From JAAZVM01 sp041694155 (GTDB lineage Bacteria; Patescibacteriota; Gracilibacteria; BD1-5; UBA6164): a stretch of 64,000 bases of DNA. Of the stretch, positions 22,349 through 32,552 are shown piece after piece (the first letter of the stretch is position 1; each line of letters opens with the position of its first letter). The notes beneath the pieces were generated by a model, which ran no database searches, was not told where the DNA came from, and was given only the letters and a program-made list of their open reading frames with translations. The position numbers and the translations under genes were made by a program. Where the stretch lies: contig JASMTS010000012.1 in assembly GCA_041694155.1 (NCBI GenBank), forward strand, positions 62,001-126,000, read 5' to 3'.

Positions 22349-22478
22349 AAAAAATGAATCGAATGGAAGCCCTGATTTTTTTCTGGTGGTTAGCCAAGAA
22401 AAAAATTAATTAATGCGAATAGCATTAATTACTGACGGGTCGAGAGCTACTAATTATGAAATAATTTGTAGTGGAGAC
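22349..22478 (+). other. 130-bp three-hairpin element between tRNA repeats (candidate structured RNA or integrated mini-element)
   Basis: No ORF. Three adjacent hairpins can be drawn: H1 22376-22405 (T-rich arm with ctgg, pairing to ccaag and an A tract with one bulged A), H2 22407-22431 (10-bp stem, loop gaata), and H3 about 22436-22480 (ggtc/gacc outer pair, ctac/gtag, aattat/ataatt, loop gaa). The piece is GC-richer than its surroundings. Alternatives are a non-autonomous integrated element, a tRNA-linked regulatory RNA or a decayed mobile element. A recombinase gene is not nearby. Confidence 0.6.
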
Positions 22479-22503
22479 CGATTCCAGCTGGGGATACCAT
22501 AAT
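22479..22503 (+). repeat. 25-bp direct repeat, copy 2 (tRNA-Arg 3' fragment)
   Basis: Identical to 22324-22348 but preceded by unrelated sequence, so no second cloverleaf forms. It carries the 3' half of the T arm, the acceptor strand and CCA. Confidence 0.85.
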
Positions 22504-22511
22504 TATTAAAA

Positions 22512-22543
22512 TAAAAAACTAGGTTTTTAAACCTAGTTTTTTT
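22512..22543. terminator. Bidirectional terminator between the tRNA region and mutL
   Basis: aaaaactaggttt pairs with aaacctagttttt, with A and T tracts on both sides. The mutL stop (22542-22544) is at its edge. Confidence 0.85.
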
Positions 22544-24371
22544 ATCTTTCATATTTATTTTTTAATTCTTCCAAATTTATATCAAATACTACAGGTCTTC
22601 AATGTGGACATGTAGCAGAGTAATCTTGAATAGCATCATTTAATAATTTGTTCATTTCAAATAAATTTAATTTGTTTCAAAACTTTATAGCTGATCTACA
22701 TGCTGTATATGCAAAAATTTTATTTTTTACTTCATCTAGTGTCTTTGATTTATTAAAATTATATTCTCATATATCTGATAATATTCAACTAAATATATTT
22801 TTTATATTTTCTTTTTTTATAAAATCAGGGATAGCATTTATTACTACTTTATTTCAGGGTAATATTTCTAAATCAAATCACATTTGATAAAAAGTGTCTA
22901 TATTGTCATTTAAAATATTGGCTTCATTTGGCCTTATATCAATCATTTCTGCAATAAGAAGTCATTGTGTAGAATTTTTTTTGTCACTTTTGACTAGTTT
23001 TTCATAAATTACTCTTTCTGCTAATGCATGCTGATCCAAAAATTTTATTCAATCCTCTGTTTCTACAATAATATATGAATTATGAGCTTGTCATATTATT
23101 TTTCACATTTTAGTATAATGTAAATCAAATGATTTTTCATCACTTATTCCATTATCTTGTATTTGATTAAAAGTATTTTTTTGCCTAAAACTAGGTATAT
23201 TTGATATATTTATTTGGTCTGGATTAGATTCTATATTTTTGTATGGAGAATATGCTTTAAATTTTGTACCAGATCATGTGTAGTATTCTTTTTTTTCTTC
23301 TGTGTTATTGTTTTTATTAAAAAATGTACTATTAGAGGTATTCAAAAAATCATTTTTTACGATATTTTCATTATTTATTAGACTAACTTTTTCTAAAGTT
23401 TGGTTAACAGAATGATATATTGCTCTGAATATTGTTTGTTCATTTTCAAATCTAACCTCCATTTTTCTTGGATGTACATTTACATCTATTTGAGTAGGAT
23501 CTATTTCTATATTTAATATATATACTGGATATGTTCAGTGAGGTATATATCTGTTATAAGCATCATTTATAGACTTAGCTACAAGATATGATTTTATAGG
23601 TCTTTTATTAATATATAAATTTTGTTTATTTTTATTGTTATAATTTACTTTTGGGTCTGATATATATCACTTTATACTAACTCATTGCATAGAAAAATCT
23701 ATATTTAGTAGATTTTCTGATATTTCATTAGAATATATATTATATATTCTTGTTATTTTATCTTCACCTTGTCTAAAATTGAATATTTGTTTTCAATCAG
23801 ATACAAACTCAAATCATATTTCTGGATATATTAAAGCTATTTCATATAAATAGTTTAATATATGGTTATATTCTGTTCTAGGTTTTTTTAGATAATTAAG
23901 TCTTGCAGGTGTATTATAAAATAGATTTTCAACTATTACTTTTGTTCATGATTCTCTAGGTTTGTCTATTATATTTTGTTTTTCTCATCATATAATTTTT
24001 ATACTAGATCAATTATTATCTATAGAATTTTTTGTTATTATCTCCATATCTGAAACTGAAGATATAGAAGATATAGCTTCTCATCTAAATCAAAATGTCA
24101 TTATATTATGCAAGTCTTGTATATTTTTTATTTTTGATGTAGAGTATTTTTCTATAGCTAATCAAAGATATTTTTTTTCTATACCTGATCAATCATCATC
24201 AATTATTATTGTTTTTATTCATCATTCATTTATTTCTATTTTTATATTTTTTGATCATGCATCTATAGAGTTTTCTAGTAATTCTTTAATAACAGAAACA
24301 GGTCTTTCGACAACTTCTCATGCAGATATTTGATTTGATAATGTTTTATCTAGTTTTATTATTTCTGACAC
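22542..24371 (-). CDS. mutL: DNA mismatch repair protein MutL, endonuclease type
   Basis: 609 aa. Begins with GTG at 24371; in frame there is only an ATT between this codon and an upstream TAA. The GHKL ATPase N-terminus is intact: IKLDKTLSNQISAGEVVERP, ELLENSIDAGSKNIKIEI, DDDGSGI, STSKI and GFRGEAISSI. The C-terminal domain has DQHALAERVIYE, the metal-binding nicking motif, and a zinc-site CPHGRP near the end. It therefore belongs to the endonuclease class of organisms without MutH. A DUF2238-like gene lies immediately upstream on the same strand. Confidence 0.95.
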
Positions 24372-24395
24372 TTTATTATAAATTTAGGAGTTAAT

Positions 24396-25100
24396 TTATT
24401 TTTTATGGTTAAAAAGAACTTTATTGTGTTCTTCAAATTTTTCAATTATAGAATGTAATAATTTGAATTTTTCTCATTTTTTTAAATATATATATCAAGT
24501 TATTGATGCTATAGTAGCTCAAATTCAATCTATCATAAGGTCATACATAGTATCTCTTACTCCAAGTCTTGTATCAAAATATCAGTATATAAGCTCTAAA
24601 TCTTTTGCTTTTTGCATATTTGCTGTAGTAAACTCATCAACCCAAAACTCAAACACTTCCCATACTGCTCATAGCATCATAGCAAAACTAAATGCAAATA
24701 TAGATATTATTATTTTAGGTGCTTTTACCTTTCATGCTTTGTATAACATATACATCATCAAAAAACCTATAAATCACAAAGCTATTCATGCAAAAGTGTG
24801 TAATAAGGTATCCCACCAAAATATTTTTTCATAAAAATCATTAACCTCTCATAAAAAAAGTGAAAAATATATAAAAAATATTATTATAACTTGGATTTCT
24901 TTAGGTATAACTATTTTATATTTTGCAAATATTATATAAAAATATGTTAATAAAAGAGTTAATATTGTTATAAATACAGTTATCCAGTTTTGTTCATATA
25001 TTCAAATAAAAGTTGCTAATACTAGAGTAAACCTCATTAGCATAGTAAAACTATCACTAAAAAATACTTTTTTTGCTAAATTAAAAAATTTTCTTATCAT
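24396..25100 (-). CDS. DUF2238/YjdF-like integral membrane protein
   Basis: 234 aa with about six membrane helices. The family pattern is visible: DTLLHTFAGIALGFIGF near residue 110, GAVWEVFEFWVDEF near 153, and DTMYDLMIDGIGA near 195, with charged residues buried in helices. The molecular function of this family is unknown. It ends 24 bp before the GTG of mutL, so it may be cotranscribed. Its C-terminal tail is Lys/His-rich and cytosolic. Confidence 0.75.
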
Positions 25101-25157
25101 TTTTTTATCATTTTTTATTTATTATTATTACTATTTTAGTATATTAATTTTTTGTCA

Positions 25158-25195
25158 AAAAAAAAAGATAAATCTACTTTGATTTATCTTTTTTT
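25158..25195. terminator. Terminator between the DUF2238-like gene and the small membrane gene
   Basis: aaaaaagataaatc pairs with gatttatctttttt around a short loop, and the minus-strand stop CTA (25174-25176) lies in it. Confidence 0.8.
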
Positions 25196-25410
25196 TCTTT
25201 GAATATATCCATAACAGATTCTTTTATTTGTTCTGGTATAGAAGCATAAGCTTTGAATATTTGTTTTATTTTATTGTAAAACTCTACTATTTCCATAACA
25301 GGTCATAGTATTTTAAGCACTCTCATAAGAACAATTATTAAAAGTGTTCATATGATTGATGAAAACACGATTAGTACTAAGTATAGTATTTCTAATATTG
25401 TTAATTCCAT
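25174..25410 (-). CDS. Small membrane protein, unknown
   Basis: 78 aa. One N-terminal transmembrane helix (about residues 4-33), then an amphipathic helix and a basic tail (KEKKDKSK). This layout is seen in small bacterial membrane scaffolds, but no family is recognised. The start lies 10 bp downstream of the stop of the thioredoxin-fold-like gene. Confidence 0.6.
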
Positions 25411-25420
25411 AATAATTTTT

Positions 25421-25915
25421 TTATAATAAATCTATCTCTTTATTTATATCTAAATTAATAGATTTTACAAGTTTTTGAATATTTTCTTTTGAATCAATAA
25501 GTTTTAAAAATTTTTCATTTTCAAAAACTAGTATACATGGCATAGTTTCTACTCAGTATTCATCAAAGTCAACTCATTCAATTTTTTCTTTTGATAATTT
25601 TAAATATATATTTTGTGAAAATGCTTTAGTTACTAATACTGGGTATTCATAAGTCAAACTCTTAAAAAAATCACTATCTTCTTTTGACACTATCAACATA
25701 GATCTTTTTGTAAATGTTTTTGTTTCTCAAGTATCTTTATTTGTAAATTGTTTATTTTTTGATTTTGATACTAAATTATCAAATCACTCTTTATCTTTTA
25801 TAGTTGCTTTTGAATTTAGTATTTTTTTTCAAGTATTTTCTAATGTTTCATTTGTTAGTTTTTTTGCCTTTTCTTTAGCATCATTTGCGTATTTTTTAAG
25901 TTTTGCAATATCCAT
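25421..25915 (-). CDS. Hypothetical protein with a thioredoxin-fold-like C-terminal half
   Basis: 164 aa, no signal peptide. The segment from YEYPVLVTKAFSQNIYLKLS to GVETMPCILVFENEKFLKLI (about residues 88-145) resembles the cis-proline half of thioredoxin (the xMPxxxxF pattern). The CxxC site of active thioredoxins is absent; only one cysteine follows the proline. It may be a redox-inactive fold or a binding protein. Weak assignment. Confidence 0.5.
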
Positions 25916-25993
25916 TTTTTTATTAATTAATAATTACTTTATTTATATTTTAACAGTTTTTTAAAAAAATGTAAAAAAATAGATAAAAAAAAT

Positions 25994-26021
25994 TTGATTT
26001 TTGTATTTTTTTTTATATGAT
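25994..26021 (+). promoter_or_regulatory. Probable promoter of rplS
   Basis: TTGATT (25994-25999), 16-bp spacer, TATGAT (26016-26021), 42 bp before the L19 ATG. Confidence 0.5.
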
Positions 26022-26063
26022 ATGGCCAGTTTTTAACTATTTTTAATTTTTTAAACAAAATTT

Positions 26064-26420
26064 ATGACAAATTCACAATTAATTAAAAAGGTACAAGCTC
26101 CTTTTTTACAAGAAGATAGACCTCAAATAAGAACAGGTATGGAAGTAGAAGTATACCAAATAATAAAAGAATGAGGTAAAGAAAGAGTTCAAAGATTTAA
26201 AGGTTTAGTTATAAAGACTGCTGGTAAATCAGAACTAGAAAGAACTATAACTGTTAGAAGAAAAATTGGTGCATTTGGTGTAGAAAAAGTATTTACTATA
26301 CACTCTCCATCTATCCAAAAAATAGATGTATTAAGACAATTTAAAGTTAGAAGAAAATCTATCAAATTTATCAGAGATCTTACTGGTAAAGCTGCTAGAC
26401 TTAAAGAAGTTAGAAAATAA
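26064..26420 (+). CDS. rplS: Large ribosomal subunit protein L19
   Basis: 118 aa, full length. L19 sits at the subunit interface. Diagnostic features: IRTGMEVEVYQIIKEGGKER, ERTITVRRKIGAFGVEKVFT and KVRRKSIKFIRDLTGKAARL. Only one glycine is TGA (in KEGGKER); the others are GGT, as in other highly expressed genes of the window. Monocistronic, with its own promoter and a terminator at 26422-26459. Confidence 0.97.
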
Positions 26421-26421
26421 G

Positions 26422-26459
26422 AAAAATACTCTCCTTAAATGATAAGGAGAGTATTTTTT
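26422..26459 (+). terminator. Intrinsic terminator of rplS
   Basis: aaaatactctcctta pairs with taaggagagtatttt over 15 bp with a 5-nt loop, then T-rich. Confidence 0.9.
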
Positions 26460-26538
26460 AAAAAAAACAAATTTTGTATTTAAAAAAATAAGTTTTTTAT
26501 TATAATCTAATTAAAATTAATTAATTAATAAATAAATA

Positions 26539-27993
26539 ATGAATTTGAAAGATTTAAGTTTAGAACAAATTATAAAAGATATAGAGTCAAACAAATACAC
26601 AAAACAAGAAGTATTTGATTATTTTTTGAATAGAATTGAAAAATATGATGATAAAATTAATGCATTTAATTTTGTAAATACTAATTGATTTAACAAAGAA
26701 GAAGGTATTTTAAATTGAGCACCTATAGCTATAAAAGATATATTTTGTGAAAAATGAATAAAAACTACATGTTCATCAAATATGTTAAAAGAATTTATTT
26801 CTCCTTATGATTCAACTGTAATAAAAAACTTAAAAGAAGCATGAATGAGTTCTTTGGGTAAAGTTACAATGGATGAATTTGCTATGTGATCTACTAATGA
26901 GTCAAGTGTACTAAAAAAAGCTATTAATCCATGGTGAACAAATAGAATACCAGGTTGATCAAGTGGTTGATCAGCAGCTGCAGTATCTGCTTGATTGGCC
27001 CCAGCTGCATTATGAACTGATACAGGGTGAAGTATTAGACAACCAGCAAGTATGTGTAATGTAGTATGATTCAAGCCTAGTTATGGTAGAAATAGTAGAT
27101 ATTGAGTTATGGCAATGGCATCTAGTTTGGATTGTCCTTGAACACTTACTAAGACAGTAAAAGATTCTGCTATATTATATAATATAATGAATGGTTATGA
27201 TGATAATGAAAATACTTCATTACCATGAAAAGATAATATTGATGATAAAATATGGGAAACAAAAGACTTGAAATGATATAAAATATGAGTACCAAAAGAG
27301 TATTTTGAAGAATGATTAGACGATTGAGTTAGAGAAGTAATAGAGTCATCTATACAAAAATTAAAAGATTTATGAGCTGAAATAAAAGAAATAAGCTTAC
27401 CTATGACAAAATATGCTATAGCTACATATTATATAATAATGCCAGCAGAAGTTTCTACCAATATGAGTAGATATGATGGTCTTAGATTTGGTCACTCTTC
27501 TACTAAACCATATTCTTCTACTGATGAACTTTTTATGAACAATAGAGCAGAATGATTTTGAGATGAAGTAAAAAGAAGAATTGTTCTTTGAAGTTATGTA
27601 TTATCAGCATGATTTTATGATGCTTATTTTAAAAAAGCTACTCAAATGAGAACATTAATTATACAAGATTTTGAAAAAGCTTTTGAAGAAGTAGATGCTA
27701 TAGTTAGTCCTGTTTCTCCAAATGTAGCATGGAAATCTTGAGAAAAAATAGATGATCCAGTAAAAATGTACTTGAGTGATGCCTATACTATACCACCTTC
27801 ACTTGCTTGATTACCAGGGATAAGTGTTCCTGCATGATTTGCTTATAGTGAAGATGAAGAAAAAGAACTTTTACCTGTTTGAATGCAATTGCTTACACCT
27901 AGGTTAGAAGAACAAAGATTATTTGAAATAGCCAATGTATTTGAACAAAATACTAAATATTGAGAAAAAATTCCTGAATCGTTCAATGATTAA
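26539..27993 (+). CDS. gatA: Glutamyl-tRNA(Gln)/aspartyl-tRNA(Asn) amidotransferase subunit A
   Basis: 484 aa. Amidase subunit of GatCAB, which makes Gln-tRNA from misacylated Glu-tRNA. The Lys/cis-Ser/Ser triad is complete: lysine in PIAIKDIF near residue 71, serines in RIPGGSSGGSAAA near 145 and TDTGGSIRQPAS near 165. Many glycines, including several in the amidase signature, are TGA. gatB and gatC are not adjacent. Followed by a gene of unknown function in the same orientation, 66 bp downstream. Confidence 0.96.
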
Positions 27994-28059
27994 TAAAATT
28001 TGCCAAAATAACTATAAGTATGTTAATATATTTATAGTTATTTTTTATTTATATATAAT

Positions 28060-29157
28060 ATGTCATGACCATTAATTCCTAGTTGAAGCATGCCTTGATT
28101 TGAAAATCCAGAATTAAAAAGAGAAATACAAGAAGATAATGAAAGGTATAGACAAGAACAAGAAAATGCTACTCCAGAACAAACTAGAAGACTCAAAGAA
28201 GAAGCTTGAGAACTTTTTTGAAAATGATTTAATCCAGATGAAAATATTGTCAATGTTTCAGAACTAGAAGAACAAGATGACTTTGAAAACCCAGATGATA
28301 TATTGTCATCTTTGGATAATAATAATGAATCACTAGAAACTCAAGATAATTCACTTACTTCTAAATCACCTTATTTTCCATTATTACAAAGACTTAATTC
28401 TATATGAGAATTATCAAATGAAGAATTAGAAGAATCTGTTACTAAGATTAATTCTATGTCAAAAGAGGAGTCAACAAATTATTTTTTATCTATTGCAGAT
28501 AATATAGAAAACAATGATGTAAGAGAAAATATAGTTTGATCTTTTGAAAATAATAATGAAGTAGATGAATCTAATTTTGAAGAAACAGATTTTTTTAAGG
28601 ACTCTACTGAATTACAAATAGATATGGATAATTGAGTATGATGATTAGAGATAATGCTAGCTCAAAATTATATATCTATACCTGATAAAGAAGGAAATAC
28701 TGATAAAATTACTGATATAAATCAAAGTATGGATATAACACTAAATACAATAATAACAAATAATTCAAAAGATTTTGAACAAAATAATTGAATAATTATA
28801 TCCCAAATAAAAACAGAAAACAATATCAATACAAAATACGAATTATTAAAAACTCTTTATAAAGAAGATCTAAAAGAAGATGCAAAAGTTGGTTGAAAAA
28901 AATGATTAGAAGAAGTTAGAAGAAAAAAACAAAGTCTAAAAGAAAAAGCAAAAAAAATAAGTGAAGAATTAGAACAAGCTAGAAAGATACAGGATGAAGA
29001 AAAAAAGGAGCAAAAATTGGAAGAATTGAATATAAAAAAACAAGAAATAATAGAAGAGGCAAATTGAGTTGATAATTTTGAAGCAGAGATTGCTTCTCTT
29101 GCTTGATGAGAAGATGATAAAGCTTCTGAATCAAATGAAACAGTAAATAAAAATTAA
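28060..29157 (+). CDS. Large acidic helical protein, unknown
   Basis: 365 aa, strongly acidic, rich in Glu, Asn, Asp and Ser, with a C-terminal charged coiled coil (around KEKAKKISEELEQARKIQDE). The N-terminus MSGPLIPSGSMPGFENPEL is low complexity. No signal peptide or membrane helix. No family recognised. The stop is inside the terminator shared with comEC. Confidence 0.65.
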
Positions 29158-29176
29158 TTTTTATTTACTGTTTTTT
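29139..29176. terminator. Bidirectional terminator between the acidic protein and comEC
   Basis: aacagtaaataaaaatt pairs with its complement around two bases. Both genes terminate within it: plus TAA at 29155-29157 and minus TAA at 29161-29163. Confidence 0.88.
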
Positions 29177-30612
29177 GTTATTATATAAATAATAATTATC
29201 AAAAAATATATTATTGATAATAATTCTTTATATTCAATAAAATTTATATCTAAAATTGAGTATTTTGAAGATCAAAATATATTTACTACATATATATCCC
29301 ATTTTAATAAAAGATAAGCTATAAATCAAAATAAATAGCTTAGGTAGATTATTATATCTAATAATAGAATAGAAATAAATCAAAATAACATAGCTATTGG
29401 AATTGTCCATGCCACTAGTATATTTGTAATGGGTGCTACTATTGATATTTGTCAAAAACTAATAGCCATAACAGGTATAGTAAATATATATGCAGACAAA
29501 GTTAAGCTAAGAGCATTTCTTATTTCTAAAAAACTTGTTATAAACTTTAGTTTTGATTCAAATATATCTTGAAAATATACTATTCATAGTACTGCTAAGA
29601 AACTTAAATGTAATGACACATCATAATTTATACTAAGAGGTGAAAAACTAACCATTAATATCAATGTAAGTATTATTATCGATAAAGTATTTCATTTTCT
29701 TCAATTATTTAAAATTATATATCATATTATTCACATTATTGCAGCTCTTATTACAGGTGCTGTAAATCATACTAAAATACAAAATAATATAATAATTGTT
29801 GTTATAATAATAATTTTTAAGTAGGGGTTTAGTTTTTTTATTAAAAAAGAAAAAAATAATATAATAATAGTAATATTAAATCATGAAACTGCTATAAAAT
29901 GGGTTAGTCATGAATTATTAAAATTTTCGCTTAGATTATCTGGTATTGATTCTCTAGCTCATATCAATATTCATCACAAAAAAATTGCTTCTTGTTTAGG
30001 GTATAATAAATAAATATTTTTTAATAAGTATTTTCTGAGTTTATCTATATATTCTATTATTAAACTTTTATCTCACTTATGTTTTTTGGTGTATGTATAA
30101 GGGTATATTTTATAATATAATCATTTTGAATACATATATTTACTATACTCAAATCAATCAAAATCTTTATAGCTGTATATTTTTGATTTTATTTTTATAT
30201 GAGTATTTTTTTCTATTTTAAAATTTCATTTTATAAATACTTCTCATTTTATATTTAGTTCTTCTATTTTTGATTTGTATACAGTGTATCAATCTTTTAT
30301 TTTGTTTATTCATAGTATTTTTATTTCTAGATCTAAGTTTTTTTTATTCTTTTCTAAAACTTTTATTGTATTAGCTTTTTTATCTACATTTATATAATTT
30401 ATTTCTGAAACTATTATTCAAAATCAAAAGCTTATTATAAGGCTTATAAAAAATATTATATTTTTATTTTTATAAAAAATAAGCAACAAAAAAAGTACCA
30501 CTAAAAATAGTAGTACTAGGAGAGATGTTGTTAAATTATAGGAGAGATTATTTATATATATTCATATTAAATATGAAACTCATATAAATATAAAAAATAT
30601 TGTTTTAGACAT
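29161..30612 (-). CDS. comEC: ComEC/Rec2-type DNA-uptake channel, without metallo-beta-lactamase domain
   Basis: 483 aa. The N-terminal part has membrane helices and a DUF4131-like soluble loop. The central competence domain is typical: EAIFLGGILIGARESIP, LTHFIAVSGFNITIII and APVIRAAIMGI. ComEC moves single-stranded DNA across the inner membrane. Canonical proteins of about 700-800 aa carry a C-terminal metallo-beta-lactamase domain that degrades the other strand; it is absent here. Its ATG overlaps the stop of the Lgt-like gene (TAATG). With comF and pilus genes it supports natural transformation. Confidence 0.87.
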
Positions 30613-31436
30613 TAGTTGTTATTTATTACAATTTTTTCTTTTGAATCTTCTCTATATATATTATATAATCTTTTTATACAAAATATAAAAAGTATAATAG
30701 CTCATATTTGAGTAAAATTAATACCAATCAAGTCTTTAAATACTCAATATTTTCAGCTAAAAAACTCAAAAATGAATATTATACATGAAAAAAGCATCAA
30801 ACCTATATATCATATAACTTTGTTATAGTTTATATACATAGATATTATATACAATGATGAAAATAGTATGAAAAATAATATAGAGTATACTATAGGTAAT
30901 GGAAAAACAGGTACTTTGAATGGTACAGGGGTATATGGATGACTATACATTATCTCTATTCATATAAATGTCTCTTTTCAATATACTTGTCATCATAATA
31001 ATGCTCATATATATCATATAGGCAATATAAACAATAATGACAGCACTATTCATGTTATAAAGTTGTCTAGTTTTTCTTTTCTTATTCTCAGAAGTATATA
31101 AAATACTACTAAAAATCAAAAAATAGCTCAAGTAAGAGAAAAATTATAATCATTCATTATAAAAAATTCTATTGGATTTTCTATATGTTTTAAATCATTC
31201 CATCTAGAAATTACATAAAAAAGCCTAGAGAAGAAAAATACTCATATAAAATACCATAATATATTTTTTTTGAATATTAAAAAATCAAATCATATTTTAA
31301 CTGACATTTTTTTTAGCATCCATATAAAAAGGAAAAAACATATTGTAATTGTCAGTCAAAAAGTATATATTAGTAGTCAGTTTATAGTTTCTATAAATGG
31401 ATACACTTTTGTTATATTTATTTGTAAAATATACAC
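30612..31436 (-). CDS. lgt: Prolipoprotein diacylglyceryl transferase-like membrane protein
   Basis: 274 aa, about seven helices. Lgt attaches diacylglycerol to the lipobox cysteine of prolipoproteins. The order of features fits: N-terminal INGLLIYTFGLTITICF, an SRLFYV segment, and the glycine-rich PIGYIGALLGGQVYG, which corresponds to the Lgt signature GRIGNFLNGE-xxG although the key Arg and Asn are replaced. The assignment is therefore to the family, with doubt about activity. It starts with GTG at 31436; there is no in-frame ATG upstream before a stop, and the next Met is internal. Confidence 0.65.
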
Positions 31437-31450
31437 TATATTATAAATTT

Positions 31451-31491
31451 AATAAAAAAAAGCAAAGATTTTTTATCTTTGCTTTTTTTTA
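31451..31491. terminator. Terminator of ndk (minus strand)
   Basis: aaaaaaaagcaaagat pairs with its complement around a short T-rich loop. The ndk stop (31473-31475) is inside. Confidence 0.85.
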
Positions 31492-31901
31492 ATTCAAAAA
31501 TGTAATTCACATTCTCTATCTGATTCTTCCAAAGAGTCTGAAGCATGTATCATATTGTATAATTTTGAATTATTTCATATATACTTGCTTCTCATTTTCA
31601 AAATTAAAGTTCTTATTTCTTTTATTGAGTTTTCTCAACTTATAAGTAATATTTCAGTTACATTACTTGATATATAACATATCACATCATCAAATAAAGG
31701 ATGATCCTTTTTATCTATATAATGTTTTGATGCAGTAGTTTTATCTAATCATATTTTTCTTTTTTCTATTGTATGTTTATCTCTTATAGCTCTTTCAAAT
31801 ATCTTTTTAAATTTTTCTCTTGTTATCTTTTTTTCATTTTTGAATTCTTCTTTTGGAATATCTGGTTTATACATTACTACTGTTCTTTCTATTTTATCCA
31901 T
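31473..31901 (-). CDS. ndk: Nucleoside diphosphate kinase, divergent
   Basis: 142 aa, typical size. Transfers a phosphate between nucleoside tri- and diphosphates through a phosphohistidine. Seen: N-terminal RTVVMYKPD with the conserved lysine, and NMIHASDSLEESDRE, which contains the catalytic His of the NxIHGSDS motif with Ala for Gly. The usual GLxG loop after the KPD motif is missing and the middle is Lys-rich. A TGA eight codons before the TAA lies where a standard-code homologue might stop. Efp lies 15 bp upstream on the same strand. Confidence 0.82.
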
Positions 31902-31916
31902 TTTATAAATTAATTT

Positions 31917-32474
31917 TTATGCTCTAGATTTATATTCTTTTGTTTTAGTATCTATTACAAGTTTGTCTCCAATATTTATAAAAAGTGGAACTTGAATAAC
32001 TAGTCATGTGTTTAGAGTAGCAGGTTTTTTACCTCATGTTGCTGTGTCTCATTTTTCTCAAGGTGGAGTGTCTACAACTTCCAAAGTACATGTTGGCTCA
32101 AGACTTATATTAATAGGTTGTCCATTATATTCTTGCAGAGATACTTTATCTCAATCTTGTAAAAATAATTCTGCTCAATCCATAGTCTTGATATCTAAGC
32201 TTACTTGATCAAACGTTTCATTGTTCATAAAGTAAAAATTTTCTCAATCATTATATAAGTATTCATATGATTTTTTTACTATATCAGCAGGTTCAAATAT
32301 ATCTTTATCTGAAAAAGTTTTTGGAACATTACCACCATGTAGTAAGTTTTTAGCTTTTACATTTATTATAGAACCTCCTCTTCACATAACTTTTTGAGAA
32401 TAACTTAAAACTTCGTATGGTTCTCAATCCATCATAAATTTTTTTCCTACTTTTAATTCATTTGCATTTAACAT
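31917..32474 (-). CDS. efp: Elongation factor P
   Basis: 185 aa, three-domain EF-P. Rescues ribosomes stalled on proline runs. N-terminal KOW domain ANELKVGKKFMMDGEPYEV; the C-terminal signature PATLNTGLVIQVPLFINIGDKL followed by VDTKTKEYKSRA is clear. The domain I loop tip reads V-M-G-R-G-G, so the residue that is Lys34 in E. coli is Arg, and the usual Pro before the Gly is Met. Arg-type EF-P is rhamnosylated by EarP in some proteobacteria; no earP is seen here. Rny lies upstream. Confidence 0.95.
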
Positions 32475-32503
32475 ATTTATATTTTTTAAAATATTAAAAA
32501 TTA

Positions 32504-32535
32504 AGAATTACGATTATTAATATAATCGTAATTCT
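32504..32535 (-). terminator. Intrinsic terminator of rny
   Basis: agaattacgattat pairs with ataatcgtaattct over 14 bp with a TAAT loop. On the minus strand a T-rich run follows. Confidence 0.85.
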
Positions 32536-32552
32536 ATAAAAAGTCAATAGTA

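Noticed and set aside
22349..22503. A tmRNA, a second tRNA or a group I intron in tRNA-Arg
   Set aside because: No second cloverleaf, no tag-reading frame and no group I core elements; the insert lies after the CCA, not in the anticodon loop.
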